The notes beneath the pieces were generated by a model. That model saw nothing but the letters and a program-made list of their open reading frames with translations. It was not told where the DNA came from and did no database searches. The position numbers and the translations under genes are program-made. This document shows, one piece after another, positions 1-5,259 of a stretch of 7,501 bases of DNA (the first letter of the stretch is position 1; every line of letters starts with the position of its first letter). Origin of the DNA: Arthrobacter sp. (GTDB lineage Bacteria; Actinomycetota; Actinomycetes; Actinomycetales; Micrococcaceae); the NCBI GenBank assembly GCA_018260285.1, contig JAGLBH010000076.1:1-7501 (forward strand), given 5' to 3'.

Positions 1-75
1 GCGGAATAGGTAGACGCGCTAGCTTGAGGTGCTAGTCCTCGAAAGGGGGTGGGGGTTCAAGTCCCCCTTCGCGCA
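1..75 (+). tRNA. tRNA-Leu (anticodon GAG), 5' end outside window
   Basis: This is a class II tRNA that reads CUC/CUU leucine codons. Compared with the complete copy at 292-375, the first nine bases lie before the window. Visible parts are the anticodon stem-loop with GAG at 26-28, a long variable arm, the T arm with its TTCAAGT loop flanked by five G and five C, and the 3' acceptor strand ending in discriminator A75. CCA is not encoded. It is identical to the second copy over every base present. An intrinsic terminator follows five bases later. Confidence 0.95.
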
Positions 76-80
76 CAGTG

Positions 81-118
81 AGGTCCCGGTCAAGACATTG
101 ACCGGGACCTTCTTGTTT
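81..118 (+). terminator. Intrinsic terminator of first tRNA-Leu
   Basis: A perfect 13-bp stem pairs 81-93 with 98-110 around the four-base loop GACA (94-97). The T-rich run TCTTGTTT (111-118) follows. The position immediately after the tRNA fits a Rho-independent terminator that also supplies a 3' trailer. Confidence 0.88.
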
Positions 119-167
119 CCTTGGGGGCCACACTTCTCGAGAGCCGCCTGCACAGGGCCCCCAGCCC

Positions 168-182
168 CTGAGGCGGCCTCAG
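168..182. other. Perfect 7+1+7 palindrome between the tRNA genes
   Basis: CTGAGGC (168-174) and GCCTCAG (176-182) form a dyad around a single central G. The centre is too tight for a stable hairpin, so if it does anything it would more naturally be a protein-binding dyad. A second inverted pair lies just upstream, 123-129 against 156-162. No gene is apparent in the rest of the 119-255 spacer. Confidence 0.35.
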
Positions 183-255
183 TGTGTGGGGATGTGGGAA
201 TCTCGCGGAGACGACGGTTTGGCGATTCGGGCCGCCGGGTGATAAACTAGTTGAG

Positions 256-284
256 TTGCTTATGGCGGTTTCGGCCGCTGATAA
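256..284 (+). promoter_or_regulatory. Possible promoter of second tRNA-Leu
   Basis: TTGCTT (256-261) and TGATAA (279-284) are separated by 17 bases, as in a housekeeping sigma-factor promoter. The mature tRNA begins seven bases after the -10-like box. A second TGATAA occurs at 240-245 without a good partner box. The existence of this promoter is inferred from position and motif only. Confidence 0.4.
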
Positions 285-291
285 GTCACCT

Positions 292-375
292 GCGCGGGTG
301 GCGGAATAGGTAGACGCGCTAGCTTGAGGTGCTAGTCCTCGAAAGGGGGTGGGGGTTCAAGTCCCCCTTCGCGCA
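292..375 (+). tRNA. tRNA-Leu (anticodon GAG), complete
   Basis: This is a complete 84-base class II tRNA. The acceptor stem pairs GCGCGGG (292-298) with TTCGCGC (368-374), two of the pairs being G-U wobbles. The anticodon stem CTAGC/GCTAG holds the loop TTGAGGT, with GAG at 326-328. A long variable arm follows, then the T arm with five G, TTCAAGT and five C. Discriminator base A375 is as expected for leucine, and CCA is not encoded. It decodes CUC and CUU, codons used throughout the neighbouring genes. It is the second of two copies 300 bp apart and has its own candidate promoter and terminator. Confidence 0.97.
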
Positions 376-419
376 CACTGAGGTCCCGGTCAAATCATTG
401 ACCGGGACCTTCTTGTTTC
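301..419 (+). repeat. Direct repeat, copy 2 (tRNA-Leu plus terminator)
   Basis: This is the second member of the 119-base repeat pair. It carries the tRNA from its tenth base and the following terminator, and it diverges after 419. The few differences lie outside the tRNA: one in the tRNA-terminator linker and two in the terminator loop. Confidence 0.9.
381..418 (+). terminator. Intrinsic terminator of second tRNA-Leu
   Basis: The 13-bp stem 381-393/398-410 is identical to that of the first copy. The loop is ATCA instead of GACA, and the same TCTTGTTT run (411-418) follows. Keeping the stem while the loop varies suggests selection on the structure. Confidence 0.88.
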
Positions 420-772
420 TTCAGGTGTGATCGGCCCTGGTCATACGGTCCGGAGACGTCAGCGGCGCATGAGCCCCGGGGCTGAGTCCAAACCATGGCC
501 GCCTTCTCCAGTTCGCGGACGCCTTTGCCCTGATTTACGCGGATCCGGGCTCGAAGGCGGCCGCAGTCTGGATAAGGCGGCCAGAACCTGTACGGATCCC
601 GGTGGGGAAGAGCTGGTGGGAAAGAGCTCAGGACGCCAGCGAGCAGATCTGAGAGAGCGCGGACCTCCGAGAATGCCGGAGCTGATGCACAGTCCGGCTG
701 AGGAAAGAAGAGAGCACACAGGGTGGCTCCGCAGGGGTCATCCTCAGGAAGGCTGAATGAGCAGACCTACCC
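420..772. other. Stretch without a convincing intact gene
   Basis: No reading frame here combines a credible start, ribosome binding site and protein-like product. The longest plus-strand frame (427-756) is rich in Arg, Pro and Gly and lacks any domain signature, and the longest minus-strand frame (459-719) looks equally non-coding. The only protein-like stretch is the start-less frame at 473-652, listed separately. The remainder shows no RNA gene, repeat or mobile-element terminus that I can recognise. Confidence 0.6.
473..652 (+). pseudogene. Possible decayed coding fragment, unknown protein
   Basis: A frame open from the stop at 470-472 to TGA at 650-652 (59 codons) has no usable start codon at its beginning, yet its translation looks protein-like. 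It includes LLQFADAFALIYADPG, then AAAVWIRRPEPVRIPVG and a tryptophan-rich end with SWWERAQD. Roughly three quarters of its codons over the second two thirds end in G or C, as expected for this genome's genes. No family is recognised. It could be the remnant of a gene that lost its 5' end, or a chance open frame in GC-rich DNA. No continuation was found in the other frames after the stop. Confidence 0.25.
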
Positions 773-813
773 TTCAAATCGTGGGCGATCAGATGGTAAG
801 GTGCCGATATAAC
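773..813 (+). promoter_or_regulatory. Candidate promoter region upstream of membrane protein gene
   Basis: TTCAAA (773-778) lies 18 bases from TAAGGT (797-802), an acceptable actinobacterial -35/-10 pair. A second -10-like box, TATAAC, occurs at 808-813. Which of them is used, if either, cannot be decided from the sequence. Confidence 0.35.
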
Positions 814-834
814 AAGGTCGCCGTCGCTTTCAGG

Positions 835-851
835 CGATATTCACCGATATC
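835..851. promoter_or_regulatory. GATAT inverted repeat, possible operator
   Basis: GATAT (836-840) and ATATC (847-851) form an inverted repeat around six bases. The hexamer CGATAT also occurs as direct copies at 805-810, 835-840 and 845-850. The cluster lies between the candidate promoter and the membrane protein start, where an operator could sit. The unit is short and A/T-rich, so chance is possible. Confidence 0.3.
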
Positions 852-905
852 TGAGCGGGACGGATCACCGTGATTCGACCCATGATGCGAAGGGTTTGCC
901 ACGGC

Positions 906-1235
906 ATGAGCATCCAGAAGAATGAAAAAGAGCTTGATCCGCTGGAAAGAAAATCTTTGATCCGACTGGTCGTCTGGTCGCTCATTGTTTCTGGTGTATC
1001 ATTTGTCGCAGCCGTTCTTCTTGCCTGCTTCGGCAACAATGGATTTCATTGTGATTTAGCCATCATTGTGATTATCCTGTCCTTCGTGGGTCCGGGAGTC
1101 GCCCTGACGGCACCGTTTTACGCCAAAGGAAAAACTGCCATAGCAGTGGTCTTGACGATGATCTATGCGGTTGTTGCATATTTTGGAGTCGGAGTCGGCT
1201 TCTTAATTGCCTGCTGGGCGATAGGCAGTCGTTGA
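906..1235 (+). CDS. Small three-helix membrane protein, unknown function
   Basis: This predicts a 109-residue protein of no family I recognise. The N-terminus is hydrophilic and charged (residues 1-19, with several Lys and Glu). Three hydrophobic segments follow at about 20-42, 50-72 and 77-105, the last containing the glycine-rich FGVGVGF. A short KGK loop lies between helices 2 and 3. I chose ATG 906 because the protein then starts with a clean hydrophilic cap, and AAGGG at 890-894 is a distant ribosome-binding candidate. GTG 870, which adds 12 residues and is preceded by GGGACGG, is a real alternative. The gene is clearly A/T-richer than its surroundings: about 44% GC over 901-1080 by hand count, against about 73% in a sample line of the M20 gene. 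This suggests transfer or weak selection. It converges on the gene ending at 1351. Confidence 0.65.
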   Translation: MSIQKNEKELDPLERKSLIRLVVWSLIVSGVSFVAAVLLACFGNNGFHCDLAIIVIILSFVGPGVALTAPFYAKGKTAIAVVLTMIYAVVAYFGVGVGFLIACWAIGSR

Positions 1236-1287
1236 GCTCAGAGGCCCTCCTCTCGTCCTGAAGAGCCGGTGAACAGCGGTGACCGTG

Positions 1288-1328
1288 AAAAAACGGGCTG
1301 AGCCGGGCCATCCCTGCTGAGCCAGCCC
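1288..1328 (-). terminator. Intrinsic terminator of the minus-strand gene 1351-1776
   Basis: Read on the minus strand, GGGCTG (1328-1323) pairs with CAGCCC (1300-1295), with an inner GGG/CCC helix inside the loop. G and then six T residues (1293-1288) follow directly. It lies 23 bases beyond the stop of the minus-strand gene, the expected place. The convergent plus-strand gene has no equally good terminator of its own. Confidence 0.6.
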
Positions 1329-1350
1329 TGCAATGCGGAAGAATCTCCCC

Positions 1351-1776
1351 CTACCCCGTGAGGGAAGATGAGCGAGCCTGATTATCGGCAGCTGGCTTTC
1401 TCTGCTGTTCAGCGTGGTAAGCCCACGCGGTGAGCGCTGCTGCACCCAGTGCCATGGTCAGTCGGGGCTTCTCGAGGCCGCACTGACGCAGTCGATTCTC
1501 GACCCAGGCGTCTATGGAGTGGTCACATCGTGCGACGACCGCCATCAGACCCACCCCGCCAGCGATCCAGGCTGCCGTCTCCAGCGGATTCCTCTGACCG
1601 CTGCTCTTCTTCTCCGCCCCGGTGTTTGTGGATGCCATATATCCGAGCCACCCTCCGAGGAGACCTCTCACCGTGACATCAGCCGTCTTGACCCATGTCT
1701 TTTTCGGGTCGAGATAGGTGAAGACCGCGCTGCCCAGGGAGACGACCCCGTAGGTGAGTGCTCGTTCCTTGTTCAT
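1351..1776 (-). CDS. Small membrane protein, unknown function
   Basis: This predicts 141 residues and no family I recognise. Hydrophobic segments lie at about 8-22, 37-50 (including the glycine-rich GLLGGWLGY), 67-82 and 106-121. The conserved-looking motif TYLDPKKTW lies between the first two, and the C-terminal tail is polar. The weak hydrophobicity suggests two to four short helices, or partly amphipathic ones. The ATG at 1776 is well supported: AGGA sits seven bases upstream on the minus strand. The antisense plus-strand frame across this region is rich in Pro, Arg and Ser and looks like a shadow. An intrinsic terminator follows the stop. No neighbour suggests a role. Codon use is closer to the housekeeping genes than that of the 906-1235 gene. 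Confidence 0.72.
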   Translation of the reverse strand: MNKERALTYGVVSLGSAVFTYLDPKKTWVKTADVTVRGLLGGWLGYMASTNTGAEKKSSGQRNPLETAAWIAGGVGLMAVVARCDHSIDAWVENRLRQCGLEKPRLTMALGAAALTAWAYHAEQQRKPAADNQARSSSLTG

Positions 1777-1937
1777 TTCTTCATCCTATTCATGGTGCCC
1801 CATCACAAGAGGTGATGAGCGGCGAGATATTCACGCAATCATAACTCACGACAGAACACACACGGGGGAAGGGCAGAACACACACTCGGGTGATGGCTGG
1901 CGCCGAGATGAAATGAGCCCCCCCAAGGCGAACAGAG

Positions 1938-1971
1938 GAGCGGCCTGGCCAGATGACTGACCAGGCCGCTC
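1938..1971 (-). terminator. Perfect 11-bp hairpin after the broken minus-strand gene
   Basis: Positions 1938-1948 and 1961-1971 are perfectly complementary (GAGCGGCCTGG/CCAGGCCGCTC) around a 12-base loop. The hairpin begins 25 bases past the stop at 1996-1998. No T-run follows on either strand, so termination would be inefficient or factor-assisted. It is therefore a terminator-like element rather than a textbook one. The rest of 1777-1995 shows no gene. A 6-bp hairpin (1801-1806/1812-1817) lies in the leader of the 1351-1776 gene. Confidence 0.5.
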
Positions 1972-1995
1972 AGTGAGACTATGCGGCAGGGAGGC

Positions 1996-2356
1996 CTAGC
2001 GGCGAGTCACAGACGTCATGATCTGCGCTGCGTCCAGACCAGTCTGCGAGGACCGGTACGCGGCCAGCTGGTCGCTGATCTGAGCTGCCCCCGGCGTCGC
2101 CCCCTGGGTGTTCCACTGGTAGCTGAAGGTGACGCGCTCGATCGGGCCGTTCTTGCTCACCGCGAACCCGCGGTCAAGCGTGGAGTCCGTCTGGCCGACA
2201 TAGGCGAGGATCGAGCTGGGCCCCCGGCCGCCTGGGGACCGGCGAGCCCCGCTAGTCTGAAGCGCCCTGTAAGCCGGTACCAGTCACGACCAGGAAAAGA
2301 GCCGAGATCTGGCCGAGCACAGACGCGACGGCGTACTGGGTGGAGGAGGAGACCAT
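1996..2356 (-). pseudogene. Frameshifted gene for a membrane-anchored or secreted protein
   Basis: Two frames read like the pieces of one protein. Starting at ATG 2356, the first gives MVSSSTQYAVASVLGQ and then a hydrophobic run ISALFLVV, a likely N-terminal anchor or signal, before stopping at 2252-2254. A second frame, open from the TGA at 2284-2286 to the stop at 1996-1998, encodes a convincing C-terminal half with no start. It includes SSILAYVGQTD, GFAVSKNGPIERVTFSYQWN and AAYRSSQTGLDAAQIM, and nearly all its codons end in G or C. The frame change must fall between about 2285 and 2230. The middle stretch reads plausibly in more than one frame, so two indels are possible. The family is unknown, and the intact length would be near 120 residues. 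A sequencing error would produce the same picture. A hairpin follows the stop. Confidence 0.5.
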
Positions 2357-2490
2357 GAGCCTCGTAGGCGCCGTCGGGGTGGGCGCCGTCGAGCGCAGGG
2401 GCGGGGGATCGCTCACAGACGGATGAGCGGATCGGCGTGAGGAAATCCGCGACCGAATCGTTATGCAATTCGCCGGTGACGCCCAGGCGG

Positions 2491-2517
2491 GGCTGAGAAA
2501 ATGGTCATGTCTCAGCC
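2491..2517. promoter_or_regulatory. 8-bp inverted repeat in the SPFH gene leader
   Basis: GGCTGAGA (2491-2498) and TCTCAGCC (2510-2517) are perfect inverted repeats around 11 bases, 44 bases upstream of the SPFH start. They could be an operator or an RNA stem. I see no convincing -35/-10 pair in 2357-2561; TTATGC at 2461-2466 is the nearest -10-like string. The 10-mer GGCGCCGTCG occurs twice (2367-2376, 2382-2391) in the same interval. Confidence 0.35.
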
Positions 2518-2561
2518 TGGACATCGGATCCGGGCAGCTTTTCGAGTTCAAGGGAGAAATC

Positions 2562-3548
2562 GTGCCTCTAACGACCATCGGCTTGGGAGTGCTGACACTG
2601 CTCGTCATTGTGGCGGTCCTGTCCATCTTCATCGTCAAGCAGAAGACGGCGGCTGTCATCGAGCGCCTGGGCAAGTTCCACCGAGTCGCCATGCCCGGGC
2701 TGAACTTCCGCATCCCCATCGTGGACCAGATCGCTCAGCGGGTTGATCTCCGCGTTCAGCAGATCGACATGGACATCGAGACGAAGACCGAGGACAACGT
2801 GACGGTGCTCGTCCGCACCTCCATCCAGTTCGAGGTCGCAGCGAACGACCCTGCCAACCCCCTCGGCATCAACCCGGAGGGCGTCAAGGCGGCCGTGTAC
2901 TCCCTGAGCAACCCGGGGGCGCAGATCCGTACCTATGTGGCGGACGCGGTCCGCGGCAAGGTGCCGAACATGTCCCTGGACGAGACGTTCAGCGACAAGG
3001 CTGCCATCGCCGAGCACGTCTCCACCGAGCTGCAGGCCCGAATGGGCGGCTACGGCTTCCACATTCTCAACACACTGGTTCCGGACGTCGCCCCGACGGA
3101 CGCCCGCGTGCTCTCCGCGATGAACAACGTCATGGCGTCGCTGCGCGAGAAGGAGGCGACGATCAACAAGGCCCAGGCCGAGAAGTCCGCCACGATCATC
3201 CGCGCCGAGGCAGACCGAGACCGCGCCCGCCTCGCCGGCGAGGGCGTGGCCCTGCAGCGCAAGGCCATTGCCGAGGGTCTTGCGGCCTCCGTCCGCGAGC
3301 TCGGAGAGGCCACGGACGGGGATCCCACCAACTCGCTCGCCGTGCTCATGTTCACCCAGCAGGTCGACGCTCAGATCGCCTTCGCCGAGAAGGGCAACTC
3401 GAGCACCGTGCTGCTTCCACCGGCGTCGGACCAGTTCCAGAACACCTTCGCCTCCATCCAGTCTGCGATCCTCTCGGCGGGCAATGCCCAGCGGGACAAC
3501 AGCCAGGCACGGGCCAAGTACACGCAGGAGCAGGCCGAGCGCCCGTAG
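2562..3548 (+). CDS. SPFH/band-7 (stomatin/HIR-like) membrane protein
   Basis: This is a 328-residue SPFH-domain protein, a family that forms large oligomeric rings on membranes and organises microdomains or escorts proteases. One N-terminal helix lies at about 5-26. The band-7 domain runs from about 27 to 190 and includes VIERLGKFHRV, MPGLNFRIP, VQQIDM, TEDNVTV and the landmark YSLSNPGAQIRTYV (113-126), followed by VRGKVPNMSLDETF. The LxNP...IxxYV and VRxxVPxxxLDxxF pattern resembles stomatin and plant HIR proteins. An Ala/Glu-rich coiled-coil stretch spans about 192-245. GTG 2562 is chosen because AAGGGAG (2550-2556) is an ideal ribosome binding site; an in-frame ATG at 2463 lacks one. No NfeD-type partner gene adjoins. 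The exact cargo is unknown. Confidence 0.92.
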   Translation: MPLTTIGLGVLTLLVIVAVLSIFIVKQKTAAVIERLGKFHRVAMPGLNFRIPIVDQIAQRVDLRVQQIDMDIETKTEDNVTVLVRTSIQFEVAANDPANPLGINPEGVKAAVYSLSNPGAQIRTYVADAVRGKVPNMSLDETFSDKAAIAEHVSTELQARMGGYGFHILNTLVPDVAPTDARVLSAMNNVMASLREKEATINKAQAEKSATIIRAEADRDRARLAGEGVALQRKAIAEGLAASVRELGEATDGDPTNSLAVLMFTQQVDAQIAFAEKGNSSTVLLPPASDQFQNTFASIQSAILSAGNAQRDNSQARAKYTQEQAERP

Positions 3549-3574
3549 AGGCTCTCAGCAGTGATTCCCTGGCG

Positions 3575-3604
3575 GGCAGGGGTTGGGTCATCCCAGCCCC
3601 TGCC
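3575..3604 (+). terminator. 13-bp hairpin after the SPFH gene
   Basis: GGCAGGGGTTGGG (3575-3587) pairs with CCCAGCCCCTGCC (3592-3604) around TCAT, with one G-U wobble. It starts 27 bases beyond the SPFH stop. The downstream sequence is only moderately T-rich (GTTATGTTG), so termination strength is uncertain. The right half and the bases after it overlap the promoter proposed for the next gene. Confidence 0.6.
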
Positions 3605-3612
3605 GTTATGTT
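3583..3612 (+). promoter_or_regulatory. Candidate promoter of the M20 peptidase gene
   Basis: TTGGGT (3583-3588) and TATGTT (3607-3612) are separated by 18 bases. A start of transcription near 3619 would leave a leader of about 22 bases containing the ribosome binding site AAGGAG (3629-3634). The -35 box lies inside the hairpin stem and loop of 3575-3604. Confidence 0.5.
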
Positions 3613-3640
3613 GAGAAGACACCGACTGAAGGAGCTCCTC

Positions 3641-4963
3641 ATGACCGAGAACGCTGCACTGCCCGACGACCGCGCACTCACAGACGTCATCGAGATCTGC
3701 CGGGACCTCATTCGGTTCGACACGTCCAACTTCGGGACGAACGAGGGGCCGGGGGAGCGCGCAGCGGCAGAGTACGTCGCGGAGCGCATGACCGACGCCG
3801 GCCTGGACCCGGATGTCTTCGAGTCGGCACCGGGGCGCACCTCCGTGGTGGCTCGCATGAGCGGCTCGGACTCCTCCCTCCCGGCGCTCGTCGTCCACGG
3901 GCACCTCGACGTCGTCCCCGCCCAGGCCGAGGACTGGAGCGTGGACCCGTTCTCCGCCGAGGTGAAGGACGGCATGATCTGGGGCCGCGGAGCCGTGGAC
4001 ATGAAGGACATGGACGCCATGATCCTCGCCACGATGGAGTCCATGGCCCGCCAGGGGCAGAAGCCGAAGCGGGACATCATCTTCGCGATGTTCGCTGACG
4101 AGGAAGCCGGAGGAACGTACGGCGCAGACTGGGCTGTGAACCATCGCCCGGAGCTGTTCGAGGGTGCCACGGAGGCGATCAGCGAGGTCGGCGGGTTCTC
4201 CGGAACCATCAACGGCCAGCGGGCCTACTTCCTCCAGACGGCGGAGAAGGGCCTTGCCTGGCTGAGGCTCACTGCGCACGGCAGGGCAGGCCACGGCTCG
4301 CAGATCAACACGGACAATGCCGTGACCAAGCTCGCCCAGGCGGTAGCGAACATCGGCTCGCACACCTGGCCGATCGAGTTCACGAAGACCACAGAGCAGT
4401 TCGTCTCCATGGTGGAGGAGATGACGGGGGTGGACTTCGACGAGTCCGACCCCCAGGTGTTCCTGGACCAGCTCGGCAGCGTGGCTCACTTCGTGGGAGC
4501 GACATTCCAGAACACCGCCAACCCCAGCCTCCTCAAGGGCGGCTACAAGGCGAACGTCATCCCGGGAGCCGCTGAGGCTCAGATCGACGTGCGCACGCTG
4601 CCAGGGCAGCAGGAGGACGTGCTCAGGATCATTCGGGAACTGGCCGGCGACGGCGTGACGGTTGACCCCATTCACCTGGCAACCTCCCTGGAAGTGCCGT
4701 TCGAGGGGGAACTCGTCGAGAGCATGATCGCCGCGCTTCAGGCTGAAGACCCCGGAGCTCCCGTTCTTCCCTATACGCTGTCCGGCGGAACCGACAACAA
4801 ATCCCTCTCCAGGCTGGGCATCGCGGGATACGGGTTCGCCCCTCTGCAGCTGCCGGAGGAGCTTGACTTCACAGCCATGTTCCACGGCGTCGACGAGAGG
4901 GTTCCGACGGACTCCCTGGTCTTCGGCACCAAAGTTCTGCACCGTCTGCTGACGGGCTACTGA
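3641..4963 (+). CDS. M20 family metallopeptidase (ArgE/DapE/CPG2-like)
   Basis: This is a 440-residue cytoplasmic di-zinc amidohydrolase. All family landmarks are present: HGHLDVVPA with metal ligand H88 and D90; WGRGAVDMKD with bridging D120; ADEEAGG with catalytic base E154 and ligand E155; the SEVGG acidic site (E182); the GRAGHGS lid-domain histidine (H218); and C-terminal ligand H415 in FHGVDER. The N- and C-terminal catalytic halves flank a dimerisation domain at about 200-310. No signal peptide is visible. ATG 3641 is supported by AAGGAG six bases upstream; an upstream in-frame ATG at 3608 has no such site and overlaps the promoter. Substrate cannot be read from sequence. Homologues in this neighbourhood are often labelled dapE2 (Rv2141c), but a dipeptidase or other acyl-amidase is equally possible. 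Confidence 0.93.
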   Translation: MTENAALPDDRALTDVIEICRDLIRFDTSNFGTNEGPGERAAAEYVAERMTDAGLDPDVFESAPGRTSVVARMSGSDSSLPALVVHGHLDVVPAQAEDWSVDPFSAEVKDGMIWGRGAVDMKDMDAMILATMESMARQGQKPKRDIIFAMFADEEAGGTYGADWAVNHRPELFEGATEAISEVGGFSGTINGQRAYFLQTAEKGLAWLRLTAHGRAGHGSQINTDNAVTKLAQAVANIGSHTWPIEFTKTTEQFVSMVEEMTGVDFDESDPQVFLDQLGSVAHFVGATFQNTANPSLLKGGYKANVIPGAAEAQIDVRTLPGQQEDVLRIIRELAGDGVTVDPIHLATSLEVPFEGELVESMIAALQAEDPGAPVLPYTLSGGTDNKSLSRLGIAGYGFAPLQLPEELDFTAMFHGVDERVPTDSLVFGTKVLHRLLTGY

Positions 4964-4992
4964 TCCGCTGGCAGAGACCCGCCCGACAACAG

Positions 4993-4998
4993 TAAGGT
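4993..4998 (+). promoter_or_regulatory. Candidate -10 box for a leaderless transcript
   Basis: TAAGGT ends six bases before ATG 5005, which would place the transcription start on the A of the start codon. The AAGG within it could alternatively serve as a ribosome binding site with seven-base spacing. No good -35 box is visible. Confidence 0.4.
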
Positions 4999-5004
4999 TA
5001 TGGA

Positions 5005-5211
5005 ATGAGTCACACACCTGAGTCCCGTCTGGAATCATTCATCGCACTTCTGCGTGAACATCTGGCGGCCGTGCGGGATGCCCGCGGCGAGGCCGACTTC
5101 GCCGTGGAAGCCCTGTATGACAGGCTTGCCGAGGCCTACGACGACTATGCCGAAGTGCTGGACGACGAGTTCGGCGAGTCGCTTCCGTTCGAGGTCGTCG
5201 AGGACGACTGA
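5005..5211 (+). CDS. Small acidic protein, unknown function
   Basis: This predicts a 68-residue, very acidic protein: 20 Asp/Glu against 5 Arg and no Lys. Residues 8-55 look like one or two amphipathic helices (RLESFIALLREHL, then ALYDRLAEAYDDYAEVL), ending in the acidic tail FEVVEDD. There is no signal, membrane segment or cysteine. The pattern recalls short conserved actinobacterial proteins found beside uppP, some carrying the unproven label 'primosomal protein'; I would not rely on that name. It starts 41 bases after the M20 stop and ends 48 bases before uppP. The first ATG at 5000 is out of frame; ATG 5005 gives the whole frame. Leaderless initiation is likely. Helix pairing suggests a small binding or dimerising protein, which is inference. 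Confidence 0.75.
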   Translation: MSHTPESRLESFIALLREHLAAVRDARGEADFAVEALYDRLAEAYDDYAEVLDDEFGESLPFEVVEDD

Positions 5212-5246
5212 CGCTCCCAGTGCGCCCTCTGAGGCGAAGAGCGCCG

Positions 5247-5252
5247 TACAGT
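5247..5252 (+). promoter_or_regulatory. Candidate -10 box for leaderless uppP
   Basis: TACAGT matches the TAnnnT -10 pattern and ends seven bases before the GTG start at 5260. The only purine-rich motif, AAGGG (5254-5258), is a single base from the start codon, too close for a normal ribosome binding site. Leaderless translation is therefore the simpler reading. No -35 box is evident. Confidence 0.45.
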
Positions 5253-5259
5253 TAAGGGC

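Larger units (their letters stand above)
1..119 (+). repeat. Direct repeat, copy 1 (tRNA-Leu plus terminator)
   Basis: This segment matches 301-419 with an offset of exactly 300 bases. Only three positions differ within it: 78 (G/C), 94 (G/A) and 95 (A/T). Similarity stops at about 120. The left boundary is unknown because the repeat runs off the window. Confidence 0.9.

Noticed and set aside
1..420. The repeated tRNA-Leu considered as the attL/attR pair of an integrated element.
   Set aside because: The repeat includes the whole visible tRNA and its terminator, and only about 170 bases without an integrase lie between. A duplication explains it more simply.
427..756. Plus-strand frame of 109 codons after the second tRNA.
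   Set aside because: It is rich in Arg, Pro and Gly, lacks a ribosome binding site and has no recognisable domain. The overlapping 473-652 frame is more protein-like.
1414..1815. Plus-strand frame of 133 codons antisense to the 1351-1776 gene.
   Set aside because: It has irregular, low-quality protein composition, no ribosome binding site, and the opposite strand carries a better supported gene with a terminator.
2354..2425. A 23-codon plus-strand frame (MSLVGAVGVGAVERR...) preceded by the purine-rich GGAGGAGGAG at 2342-2351.
   Set aside because: The ribosome-binding-like string is simply the complement of the serine codons in the minus-strand frame starting at 2356. The peptide is tiny and of low complexity.
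3371..5038. Minus-strand frame of 555 codons across the M20 gene.
   Set aside because: It is a shadow frame in GC-rich DNA. The plus strand encodes a peptidase with every catalytic residue in place, and the minus product is Val/His/Arg-rich with no domain.
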